64,000 nucleotides of DNA from Sphingomonadaceae bacterium 3R27E2-A. Lineage in GTDB: Bacteria; Pseudomonadota; Alphaproteobacteria; Sphingomonadales; Sphingomonadaceae. A model generated the notes under the pieces. It had not been told where the DNA came from. It did no database searches and worked only from the letters and a program-made list of their open reading frames with translations. Every line of letters begins with the position of its first letter. Position 1 is the stretch's first letter. The stretch lies in assembly GCA_005503165.1 (NCBI GenBank), contig SCNT01000001.1, positions 186,001-250,000 of the forward strand, given 5' to 3'. This document shows, in pieces, positions 15,539 to 23,262 of this stretch. The position numbers were made by a program, and so were the translations under genes.

Positions 15539-16740
15539 GCGATCTCGACGCCTATCGGAGCAAGGCCGCGGCCTGGCTGGAATCGATGGTCCCGACCTAC
15601 GGCAAGGAGGCGCGCAAGGGCCTCAGCGTCGAGGAGGACCTCGCCGTCGCGCGCCAATATCAGCGGGCCAAGTTCGACGCGGGCTATGCCGGGATCAACT
15701 GGCCGACCGAATATGGCGGCCAGGGCCTCGGCCATCTCGAAAAGGTCACCTTCGACAGCGAAGAAATGAAGCACGGCTTCCCGAGCTTTTATTTCGGCAT
15801 CTCGCTCGGCATGCCGATCCCGGTGCTGATGCAGTTCGGCAGCGACAAGGAATTCGTCAAGGAGCGCGTGCTCAAGGCGCTGAAGGGCGAGGAAATCTGG
15901 TGCCAGCTCTTCTCCGAACCCTCGGGCGGGTCGGACCTTGCGGGCCTGCGCACCAAAGCCGAGGCCGACGGCAACGGCTGGAAGATCAACGGGCAGAAGA
16001 TCTGGACCAGCTGGGCGCAATATAGCGACTATGGCGTCATCGTCGTGCGCACCGACCCCAATGTGCCCAAGCACAAGGGGCTTACCTACTTCTGGGTCGA
16101 CATGAAGGCGCCGGGCGTCACCGTGCGCCCGATCAAGCTCGTCGGCGGCGACAGCCACGTCAACGAAGTCTTCTTCGACGATGTGAAGATCACCGACGAC
16201 CATCGCATGTCGCCGGTCGGCGGCGGCTTCGCGGTGGCGATCGCGACGCTGATGATCGAGCGCTATGTCGCGACCGACAGCGCGGGGTTCGGGCCGCACC
16301 TCGACCTGTTCGTCGACCTGGCGAAGGAGACCGAACTCAACGGCAGGCCCGCGATCGCCGACGGCCGTATCCGCCAGCAGATCGCGCGCAACTATGCGAT
16401 GCGGAATGGCCTGCAGTCGATCACGGCACGCGCGATGGCGATGATGCAGGCGGGCATGGTCCCCGGCCCCGAAGGCTCGCTCAACAAGCTGGTCGCGGTG
16501 CGCTCGCGCCAGAAACTCTCCGAACTCGCGATCGACCTGCAGGGGTCGGGCGGTTTCGCTTACGACCACCACGCCTCGCAAAAGGAAAACTGGACGTCGA
16601 GCTGGATCAACGCCCCGACCGGCCGCATCGCGGGCGGCTCGGACGAGACGCTGCTCAACACCATCGCCGAAAAGATCCTCGGCCTGCCGCAGGACCATCG
16701 CCCCGACAAGGGCGTGCCGTTCAACCAGATCCCGGCCTGA
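15535..16740 (+). CDS. Acyl-CoA dehydrogenase, large-subunit type
   Basis: The start at 15535 overlaps the previous stop by 4 bp and gives 401 residues. Motifs are WPTEYGGQGLG in the N-terminal domain, LFSEPSGGSDLAGLRTKAE and NGQKIWTSWAQYSDYG in the middle domain, and RIAGGSDETLLNTIAEKILGLPQD at the C-terminus. As in the other two large subunits the usual YEG is AGG. It should form a complex with the product of the preceding gene, and FAD-dependent desaturation of an acyl-CoA is the expected reaction. It is followed after 11 bp by an SDR gene. Confidence 0.93.
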   Translation: MSDLDAYRSKAAAWLESMVPTYGKEARKGLSVEEDLAVARQYQRAKFDAGYAGINWPTEYGGQGLGHLEKVTFDSEEMKHGFPSFYFGISLGMPIPVLMQFGSDKEFVKERVLKALKGEEIWCQLFSEPSGGSDLAGLRTKAEADGNGWKINGQKIWTSWAQYSDYGVIVVRTDPNVPKHKGLTYFWVDMKAPGVTVRPIKLVGGDSHVNEVFFDDVKITDDHRMSPVGGGFAVAIATLMIERYVATDSAGFGPHLDLFVDLAKETELNGRPAIADGRIRQQIARNYAMRNGLQSITARAMAMMQAGMVPGPEGSLNKLVAVRSRQKLSELAIDLQGSGGFAYDHHASQKENWTSSWINAPTGRIAGGSDETLLNTIAEKILGLPQDHRPDKGVPFNQIPA

Positions 16741-16751
16741 GGAGGCCCCCG

Positions 16752-17534
16752 ATGAAGATCGACAATCAAATCGCAGCCGTCGTTACCGGCGGGGCCTCGG
16801 GCCTGGGCCGCGCCACCGCCGAGGCGCTCGCCGCATCGGGGGTGAAGGTCGCGATCTTCGACATCAACGACGCGCTCGGCGAAGAAGTGGCGCGGGCGAT
16901 CGGCGGGTTGTTCGTCCATGTCGACATCACCGACGAGGAGTCGGTGCTGGCCGGCTATGCCGCCGCGCGCGCGGCGCACGGGCAGGAACGCGTCTGCGTC
17001 CATTGCGCGATGACCTCGCGTCGCGGCAAGACGCTCGCCTTCGACAAGGCGACGGGCCGTTTCCGCCGCACCCCGACCGAGGATTATGCCTATGGCGTCG
17101 CGGGCATATTGACCGCGAGCTACCGCATCGCATCGATTTCGGCCGAGGGCATGGCGACCCTGCCCGAGCTCGAAGACGGCGAGCGCGGCGCGATCATCCT
17201 CACCGCCTCGGTCGCGGCACAGGATGCGCAGATCGGCCAGGTCATCTATGGCTCGGCCAAGGCGGGCGTGAACGGCCTCGTGCTGCCAATGGCGCGCGAC
17301 CTGATGGACCTGGGCATCCGCGTCAATTCGATCATGCCCGGCGTGTTCAAGACGCCGCTTGTCGCGGGCCTGCCCGAACCGGTGCTCGCCAGCCTCGGCG
17401 CGTCGGTCCCCTTCCCCAAGCGGCTCGGCAAGGCCGAGGAATATGCCAGCCTCGCGATGGAGATGGTCCGCAACAGCTATTTCAACGGCCAGGCGGTGCG
17501 CCTCGACGGCGCGATCCGCATGGCTCCCCGCTAA
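16752..17534 (+). CDS. Short-chain dehydrogenase, 3-hydroxyacyl-CoA dehydrogenase-like
   Basis: The 260-residue classical SDR has the Rossmann glycine motif TGGASGLG near residue 13, an acidic residue after the second strand (FDIND) that favours NAD, and the YGSAK catalytic motif near residue 170 with a serine ahead of it (TASVAAQDAQIGQ). Layout and the insertion around residues 90-130 recall type II (HSD10-like) 3-hydroxyacyl-CoA dehydrogenases. It lies between the dehydrogenase pair and the thiolase, the place of the third beta-oxidation step, so oxidation of a 3-hydroxyacyl-CoA is the best guess. It could also act on a hydroxysteroid-like alcohol. Confidence 0.88.
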   Translation: MKIDNQIAAVVTGGASGLGRATAEALAASGVKVAIFDINDALGEEVARAIGGLFVHVDITDEESVLAGYAAARAAHGQERVCVHCAMTSRRGKTLAFDKATGRFRRTPTEDYAYGVAGILTASYRIASISAEGMATLPELEDGERGAIILTASVAAQDAQIGQVIYGSAKAGVNGLVLPMARDLMDLGIRVNSIMPGVFKTPLVAGLPEPVLASLGASVPFPKRLGKAEEYASLAMEMVRNSYFNGQAVRLDGAIRMAPR

Positions 17535-17559
17535 CCCCCTCCGAAGAAGGAATCCCGTG

Positions 17560-18810
17560 ATGACCGAAGCCTATATCATCGACGCCGTCCGCACGCCGCG
17601 CGGCATCGGCAAGCCCGGCAAGGGCGCGCTCTCGCACCTCCACCCGCAGCATCTCGCCGCGACGGTGCTGAAGGCGATCAAGGAGCGCAACAATCTCGAC
17701 ACGACCACGGTCGACGACATCATCTGGTCGACCTCGACGCAGAAGGGCAAACAAGGCGGCGACCTCGGCCGCATGGCCGCGCTGGCTGCGGGTTATGACG
17801 TCAAGGCATCGGGCACCACGCTCGACCGTTTCTGCGGCGGGGGCATCAGCAGCGTCAATTTCGCCGCCGCGTCGGTGATGTCGGGCATGGAAGATTGCGT
17901 CATCGCCGGCGGCACCGAAATGATGAGCTACACCGCGCAGATCGGCGCCGAGGAGGCCAATGCCGGTTTGAAGCCGCTCGGCATGGGGTCGGGTAACGCG
18001 GCGCTCGACGAAATGCACCCGCAGTCGCACCAGGGCGTCTGCGGCGACGCGATCGCGGCGAAAGAAGGCATCACGCGCGAAGCCGTCGATGCGCTGGCGC
18101 TCGTCAGCCAGCAGCGCGCCGACCGCGCGATCAAGGAAGGCCGCTTCGCCAAGTCGGTCGTCCCCGTCTATAACGAGGACGGCAGCGTCGCCCTCGACCG
18201 CGAGGAATTTCCCCGTCCTGAAACGACCGCCGAGGGCCTCGCCGCCTTGAAGCCGAGCTTTGCGGCGCTCAAGGATTTCGACCTCGGCAACGGCGTTACC
18301 TTTGCCAAGCAGATTCAGCGCCGCTACCCCGACCTCGACTGGGAAGGCGTACACCATGCGGGCAATTCGTCGGGCGTGGTCGACGGCGCCGCGGCGCTGC
18401 TGCTGACCTCGAAGGATTATGCCGACAAGCACGGCCTGAAGCCGCGCGCGCGCATCGTCGCCTACGCCAATCAGGGCGACGATCCGACGCTGATGCTCAA
18501 TGCGCCGGTTCCGGCGGCGAAGAAGGTGCTCGAAAAGGCCGGCCTGACCAAGGACGACATCGACGTCTGGGAAATCAACGAAGCCTTTGCCGTCGTCGCC
18601 GAAAAGTTCATCCGCGACCTCGAACTCGACCGCGAGAAGGTTAACATCAACGGCGGCGCGATGGCGCTCGGCCATCCGATCGGCGCCACCGGCTCGATCC
18701 TGATCGGTACCGCGCTCGACGAACTGGAGCGCTCGGGCGGCCGTTACGGGCTGGTTACGATGTGCGCCGCGGGCGGCATGGCGCCGGCGATCATCATCGA
18801 ACGCATCTGA
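17560..18810 (+). CDS. Thiolase (acetyl-CoA C-acyltransferase)
   Basis: The protein is 416 residues from the ATG at 17560, 25 bp after the SDR stop with GAAGAAGGAA upstream. The nucleophilic cysteine is in DRFCGGGISS, the NEAFA segment and GHPIGATGS motif are present, and the second cysteine sits in MCAAGGMAP near the C-terminus. All thiolase catalytic residues are therefore kept. It is the last gene of the 14444-18810 operon and is closed by a hairpin at 18819. It likely releases acetyl-CoA or propionyl-CoA from the 3-ketoacyl-CoA made by the preceding enzymes. Whether it prefers long, branched or cyclic acyl chains is not visible. Confidence 0.93.
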   Translation: MTEAYIIDAVRTPRGIGKPGKGALSHLHPQHLAATVLKAIKERNNLDTTTVDDIIWSTSTQKGKQGGDLGRMAALAAGYDVKASGTTLDRFCGGGISSVNFAAASVMSGMEDCVIAGGTEMMSYTAQIGAEEANAGLKPLGMGSGNAALDEMHPQSHQGVCGDAIAAKEGITREAVDALALVSQQRADRAIKEGRFAKSVVPVYNEDGSVALDREEFPRPETTAEGLAALKPSFAALKDFDLGNGVTFAKQIQRRYPDLDWEGVHHAGNSSGVVDGAAALLLTSKDYADKHGLKPRARIVAYANQGDDPTLMLNAPVPAAKKVLEKAGLTKDDIDVWEINEAFAVVAEKFIRDLELDREKVNINGGAMALGHPIGATGSILIGTALDELERSGGRYGLVTMCAAGGMAPAIIIERI

Positions 18811-18818
18811 CCCTGAAG

Positions 18819-18849
18819 CGAAGCCCCTCTCCTTGCGGGAGGGGCTTCG
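18819..18849. terminator. Bidirectional hairpin terminator
   Basis: A perfect 11-bp stem, CGAAGCCCCTC with GAGGGGCTTCG, and a 9-nt loop lie between the thiolase stop (18810) and the phoX stop (18851). There is no clear T-run, so it may act as a hairpin pause or Rho-assisted end for both convergent genes. Confidence 0.6.
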
Positions 18850-18850
18850 G

Positions 18851-20221
18851 TCAGAATGGTCCGCGCACCGCGATCGTCCGCGCTGGATTATACAGGTTCA
18901 GGAACATCGTCTGACCGTCGGGGGCGAAGCACACGCCCGACACCTTGGTCGCCGCGCTCACCCGCGCAAAGGGATAGACTTTCCCCTCGGGCGTCACGCC
19001 GCGCAGCCAGTTGGCGGGCCGGCTGCCGCGCCGGTCCTCGCACACCATCAGGTCGCCATTCGGCGCGACGCTCAGATTGTCGCCGAAGCTGAAATGCTCC
19101 GGGTCGGTCGTTTCGACGAACAATTGCAAATGCCCCGGCCGTGCCGCCTCGGCGGCCGTGCCTTCGGCGGGCGAAGGACGATAGCGCATGATCTGCCCGC
19201 GCCGCGCCGGGCCGCCCGATGTGCAGGTGAAGTAGATTTCGCCGTCGCCGCTGTGCACGCCCTCACCGCGCGCGAAGATCGTCGCGCCCGCCCTGGCGCC
19301 GCGTTTGCGCAGATCGTCCCTGGGGCTTTCGACTTCGTCGAGGTCGATCCAGCGGACCTCGTGCCAGCCACCGGCCGCCAGCAGCGGCCGCGTCCAGTTG
19401 CGTGTGTCGGAAAGCGCCGGGTCGACCAGCGCCAGCGCCTGCAATCGCCCTCCCCGGTGGAGTTGGCCCGGCACCGCGGGCAGGAAGCGGTAGAAGAGGC
19501 TGTCCTGCCGGTCCTCGGTCATGAAGACCGCGCCGCTCGCGGGATCGACGACCGCGGCCTCGTGATTGAAGCGGCCCATCGCCCTGATCGGCGCTGCGCT
19601 GACCAGACCGCCCGGGGCGACCGGGATTTCGAAGACCCAGCCATGGTCTTCCTTGTGCTTGCCCCCGGCGCGCGAAACATCTTCCTCACAGCTCAGCCAG
19701 GTTCCCCATGGCGTGAGGCCGCCCGAGCAATTGTAGATGGTGCCGACCAGAGCGAGATATTGTTCCTCGACGTCGAGGCTCGCGCGATCGAGGATGATCG
19801 TCGAGACGCCGCCGGGCAGCGCCTCGCCCCCGCCGCCGCGGTAGCAGTCGAAGGCCGCTGCGTCGCCGCTGCTGCCCACCGGGCACGCGCCATGCTCGAG
19901 TTCGTCGGTGCCGAGTTCGTGGTTGCGCATCAGGCAAAGGCGCCCGTCGGGCAGGGTCGTGCAACCCATGCCGTCGGCGCTGTTGGGCACTTGGCGCCCG
20001 TCGCTCATCGTCTGGCCGAACTGCGAGACGATCCGGTACGAAAAGCCCCGCGGCAGGTCGAGGATGCCCGCAGGGTCGGGGACCGGCGCGCCGAAGCGCG
20101 TGGCGTCGGCGAGGGTCGCGGCGGAGACACGGCGGCTGTGGAGCGCAAGGCCGGTGAAGGCGGTGGCGATCAGCCCCTTGGCAAAGCCGCGGCGATCGAG
20201 TGCGATGGATGCCCGTTCCAT
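18851..20221 (-). CDS. phoX: PhoX-type alkaline phosphatase (DUF839), Tat-exported
   Basis: The 456-residue protein begins with a twin-arginine signal (DRRGFAKG near residue 10, then a hydrophobic stretch), so it is exported folded to the periplasm. The body matches the PhoX/DUF839 family of calcium- and iron-dependent phosphatases: GMGCTTLPDGR, RNHELG near residue 97, TPWGTWLSCEED near residue 173 and VMEDRQ-like VFMTEDRQDS. It should release phosphate from organic esters under phosphate starvation. It is a single gene, convergent with the thiolase and divergent from the CoA-transferase. Upstream repeats that resemble a Pho box support control by PhoB. It is probably unrelated to the acyl-CoA island around it. 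Confidence 0.87.
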   Translation of the reverse strand: MERASIALDRRGFAKGLIATAFTGLALHSRRVSAATLADATRFGAPVPDPAGILDLPRGFSYRIVSQFGQTMSDGRQVPNSADGMGCTTLPDGRLCLMRNHELGTDELEHGACPVGSSGDAAAFDCYRGGGGEALPGGVSTIILDRASLDVEEQYLALVGTIYNCSGGLTPWGTWLSCEEDVSRAGGKHKEDHGWVFEIPVAPGGLVSAAPIRAMGRFNHEAAVVDPASGAVFMTEDRQDSLFYRFLPAVPGQLHRGGRLQALALVDPALSDTRNWTRPLLAAGGWHEVRWIDLDEVESPRDDLRKRGARAGATIFARGEGVHSGDGEIYFTCTSGGPARRGQIMRYRPSPAEGTAAEAARPGHLQLFVETTDPEHFSFGDNLSVAPNGDLMVCEDRRGSRPANWLRGVTPEGKVYPFARVSAATKVSGVCFAPDGQTMFLNLYNPARTIAVRGPF

Positions 20222-20243
20222 GGCCGCCCGATAAAGCGGCGGG

Positions 20244-20283
20244 GTGACAGTGGGGCTGCGGAAGTCTGACAGTTTCGCGACAT
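20244..20283 (-). promoter_or_regulatory. Pho-box-like direct repeats before phoX
   Basis: On the reverse strand ATGTCGC (20283-20277), CTGTCAG (20272-20266) and CTGTCAC (20250-20244) fall on an 11-bp grid (0, 11 and 33 bp). Established Pho boxes are CTGTCAT-like heptamers repeated every 11 bp. The cluster ends 23 bp before the phoX start at 20221, which suits activation by PhoB. Confidence 0.5.
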
Positions 20284-20452
20284 TTTGAAGTTGGCTGGCA
20301 CATTAGTGCAACATTCGGCGGCGCGGCGTTCGAACGTCCCTACACACCATTCCGCCGACAAAGAAATCCTTTCGCCCCTCAGGGTTCCTTGGCTCTTGCA
20401 CTGGATGTTTCGCGTCGGCATGGCCGAAGGAACAAAATGGGAGAAGAACGAC

Positions 20453-21583
20453 ATGGCAGGTCCGCTTCAGGGTATCCGCATCATCGAATTCGCCGGTATC
20501 GGCCCCGGCCCCTTCTGCGGCATGATGCTTGCCGATCACGGCGCCGAGGTCATCCGCATCGACCGCCCCGGCGGCTTCATGGACCCGCGCGATCCGCTGT
20601 CGCGGAGCCGCACGTCGATCGCGCTCGACATGAAGAACCCCGAGGCGGTGCAGATCGCGCGCGATCTGTGCAAGAGCGCCGACGGCATCATCGAGGGCTA
20701 TCGTCCCGGCGTGATGGAGCGGCTGGGCCTGGGGCCCGAGGTGCTGCTCGGCGACAATCCGAAGCTCGTCTATGGCCGGATGACCGGCTGGGGCCAATAT
20801 GGGCCTTACGCACAGGCAGCGGGCCACGACATCAACTATATCTCTCTGTCCGGCGTGCTCCACACCATCGGACTCGCGGGGCAGAAACCCGTGCCGCCGG
20901 TCAATTATGTCGGCGACTTCGGCGGCGGCGGCATGATGCTCGCCTTCGGCATGTCCAGCGCCCTGCTCCATGCGGCGAAGACCGGCGAGGGCCAGGTGAT
21001 CGACTGCGCGATGACCGACGGCTCGGCTTTGCTCGCGGGGATGAGCTGGTGGTTTCACGGCGCCGGCATGATCAAGGACGAGGCGGGGGTGAATCGCCTC
21101 GACGGCGGCGCGCCCTATTACGACACCTATACATGCAGCGACGGCAAGTTCATCTCGATCGGGTCGATCGAGCCGCAGTTCTATGCGCTGCTGCGCGCCA
21201 AGACCGGGCTCGACGCCGATCCCGCCTTCGACGTGCAGGACGACCAGGAGAATTGGCCCGCCAAGAAAGCGAAGGTCGCCGCGCTGTTCGCGACCAGGAC
21301 GCGCGACGAATGGTGCGAACTGATGGAGATGACCGATGTCTGCTTCGCCCCCGTGCTGTCGCTGAGCGAGGCGCCGCACCATCCGCACAATGTCGAGCGC
21401 GAGACTTTCGTCACCGTCGCCGGGGTGCCGCATCCCGCGCCGGCGCCGCGCTATTCGGCGACCGTCGCCGATGCGCCGCGACCGGCCCCGGCCGTGGGCG
21501 GCGACGGCGATGCTGTGCTCGCGGGACTCGGCTATGACGCCGACCGGATCGCGGCATTGCGTAGCGGCGGCGCGGTGCGCTGA
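20453..21583 (+). CDS. CaiB/BaiF family CoA-transferase (alpha-methylacyl-CoA racemase-like)
   Basis: The protein is 376 residues from the ATG at 20453, which has GGGAGAAGAA upstream; earlier in-frame codons lack such a site. It matches the family III CoA-transferases/racemases: RIIEFAGIGPGPFCGMMLAD at the start, RIDRPGG, then DMKNPEA and RMTGWGQYGPYA, GHDINYISLSG. The length and the GPGPF segment favour alpha-methylacyl-CoA racemase over oxalate-type transferases. A racemase would convert (2R)- to (2S)-methyl-branched acyl-CoAs, the form acyl-CoA dehydrogenases need. That fits a branched or sterol-like side-chain substrate for this island. A CoA-transferase role remains possible. An enoyl-CoA hydratase-like gene follows after 55 bp. 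Confidence 0.88.
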   Translation: MAGPLQGIRIIEFAGIGPGPFCGMMLADHGAEVIRIDRPGGFMDPRDPLSRSRTSIALDMKNPEAVQIARDLCKSADGIIEGYRPGVMERLGLGPEVLLGDNPKLVYGRMTGWGQYGPYAQAAGHDINYISLSGVLHTIGLAGQKPVPPVNYVGDFGGGGMMLAFGMSSALLHAAKTGEGQVIDCAMTDGSALLAGMSWWFHGAGMIKDEAGVNRLDGGAPYYDTYTCSDGKFISIGSIEPQFYALLRAKTGLDADPAFDVQDDQENWPAKKAKVAALFATRTRDEWCELMEMTDVCFAPVLSLSEAPHHPHNVERETFVTVAGVPHPAPAPRYSATVADAPRPAPAVGGDGDAVLAGLGYDADRIAALRSGGAVR

Positions 21584-21638
21584 CCTTGCAAGGAGGGACC
21601 GCGAGGCGTAGCCTGTCGCGGCCGATAAGGAGAGAAAA

Positions 21639-22442
21639 ATGGGCGAGTTTCTGAGCGTCGAGCGGCGCGGCAAGATCGCGATCCTGACGATGATCAAGCC
21701 CGAGAGCATGAACGCGATCGGCACGCACGCGGATTGTGACGACATCATCGACACGATGCGCGAACTGGGCGCCGACCGCAGCGTCAGCGCGATCATCCTG
21801 ACCGGCAGCGGCAAGGCGTTCAGCGCCGGCGGCAACCTCAAGGGCATGCAGGACCGGCAGGGCATCGGGGTGCTCGACCAGCCCGATTCCACTCGCGCCA
21901 ATTACCGCCGCGGCGTGCAGGCGGTGATCCGCGCGCTGATGGACTGCGAAGTGCCGATGATCGCCGCGGTCAACGGCCATGCCATCGGCCTCGGCGCCGA
22001 CCTCGCCTGCACCTGCGACATCCGCATCGCCGCCGAGAGCGCGAAATTCGCATGCAGTTTCATCAAGGTCGGCATCGTCCCAGGCGACGGCGGCGCCTGG
22101 CTGCTCCAGAAGATCCTCGGCTATCCGCGCGCCGCCGAGCTGTTCCTGACCGGCGACCGTTTCGACGCGCCGCAGGCGAAGGAATATGGCCTGGTCACCG
22201 AGGTCGTGCCCGATGCGGAACTGCTGGACCGCGCGATCGCGATCGCCGAGCGCATCGTGTGCAATCCGCCGCGCGCCCTCAGGCTAACCAAGCGGCTGCT
22301 GCGCGAGGCGCAGCACGGCCGGATGAGCGACATCCTCGAGCTCAGCGCCGCCTATCAGGCGATCGTCCACGAAACCGCCGACAACCGCGAGGCGATCAAC
22401 GCTTTCGTCGAGAAACGCCCGCCCGTATTTACAGGAGACTGA
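21639..22442 (+). CDS. Enoyl-CoA hydratase/isomerase family protein
   Basis: This 267-residue crotonase-fold protein has GKAFSAGGNLKGM and the NGHAIGLGADLACTCD loop as the two oxyanion-hole segments. The second catalytic Glu position is kept (RAAELFLTG), while the first is Lys (FIKVG). It ends in the common KRPPVFTGD tail. It lies between the racemase-like gene (55 bp upstream, with GGAGAGAAAA as ribosome-binding site) and a phosphatase gene 2 bp downstream. The three likely share a transcript. Hydratase or isomerase function on a CoA thioester is expected. Confidence 0.9.
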   Translation: MGEFLSVERRGKIAILTMIKPESMNAIGTHADCDDIIDTMRELGADRSVSAIILTGSGKAFSAGGNLKGMQDRQGIGVLDQPDSTRANYRRGVQAVIRALMDCEVPMIAAVNGHAIGLGADLACTCDIRIAAESAKFACSFIKVGIVPGDGGAWLLQKILGYPRAAELFLTGDRFDAPQAKEYGLVTEVVPDAELLDRAIAIAERIVCNPPRALRLTKRLLREAQHGRMSDILELSAAYQAIVHETADNREAINAFVEKRPPVFTGD

Positions 22443-22444
22443 CC

Positions 22445-23224
22445 ATGCTCGCCGAGCGCGTCCTGCCGCTGTCCGGCATCCATAATTTCCGCGATTACGG
22501 CGGTTATGACGTCGAGGGGGGCGGCAAGCTCAGGAGCGGGATGCTGTGGCGCTCGGCGCATCATGTCGAGGCGAGCGACGACGATCTGGCGGCGGTCGAC
22601 GCGCTGGGGATCGAGACGGTGATCGACCTGCGCGGCGACGACGAGCGCGAGGCGCATCCGTGCCGCCGCAGCGAGAATTTCAGCGCGCGCGTGCTGTTTG
22701 CGGGCGGGGTCACCGCGGGGCTGGCGCCGCACCTGCAGGCGGCGGGCGGCGCGATCGACGTCGCGACGGCGCGCGAGCGGATGATCGACACCTACGCCGG
22801 CATGCCGTACCGCCCCGCGCTCGTCGCGACGCTGCGGCTGTACCTCGCGGCGCTCGCCGAATATGACGCGCCGAGCCTGGTCCACTGCGTCGCGGGCAAG
22901 GACCGCACGGGATTTGCGGTGGCGGTCGTCCACCGGCTGCTCGGGGTCCATGAGGACGATCTGATGCAGGATTATCTGCTCACCAACAGTGCCGGCAGGA
23001 TCGACGAAAGGATCGCGCAGGGCGCGGCGCATATCCGCGCGCGCTATGGCACCGAGATCCGGGAGGACGCGATCCGCACGCTGATGTCGGTGAACCCCGC
23101 CTTCCTCGACGCCGCGCTGGCGACCGTGCGCCGCGACCATGGCGATGTCGCGACCTATGCCGAGACGGTGCTCAACCTGACCCCCGATATGCACGAGGCG
23201 ATGGTGGACCGGCTGGTGGTGTAA
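22445..23224 (+). CDS. Tyrosine/dual-specificity protein phosphatase family (Y_phosphatase3-like)
   Basis: The protein has 259 residues from the ATG at 22445, only 2 bp after the previous stop. The N-terminus (NFRDYGGY, then RSGMLWRSAH) and the P-loop HCVAGKDRTG near residue 148 identify the bacterial tyrosine phosphatase-like family (PF13350), with the CX5R catalytic site intact and a general-acid Asp likely in the preceding loop. No signal peptide is present. Why it ends an operon with a racemase-like and a crotonase-like gene is unclear. Members of this family are often found next to acyl-CoA genes in actinobacteria and sphingomonads, and its true substrate may be a small phosphoester. Confidence 0.88.
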   Translation: MLAERVLPLSGIHNFRDYGGYDVEGGGKLRSGMLWRSAHHVEASDDDLAAVDALGIETVIDLRGDDEREAHPCRRSENFSARVLFAGGVTAGLAPHLQAAGGAIDVATARERMIDTYAGMPYRPALVATLRLYLAALAEYDAPSLVHCVAGKDRTGFAVAVVHRLLGVHEDDLMQDYLLTNSAGRIDERIAQGAAHIRARYGTEIREDAIRTLMSVNPAFLDAALATVRRDHGDVATYAETVLNLTPDMHEAMVDRLVV

Positions 23225-23232
23225 AGAGCTGT

Positions 23233-23252
23233 CCCCCCGCCTTCGCGGGGGG
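23233..23252. terminator. Hairpin terminator between convergent genes
   Basis: CCCCCCGC and GCGGGGGG form a perfect 8-bp GC stem around a CTTC loop, 8 bp after the phosphatase stop and 10 bp before the stop of the amidohydrolase on the other strand. No long T-run follows. Confidence 0.6.
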
Positions 23253-23262
23253 CGACGCGCAA

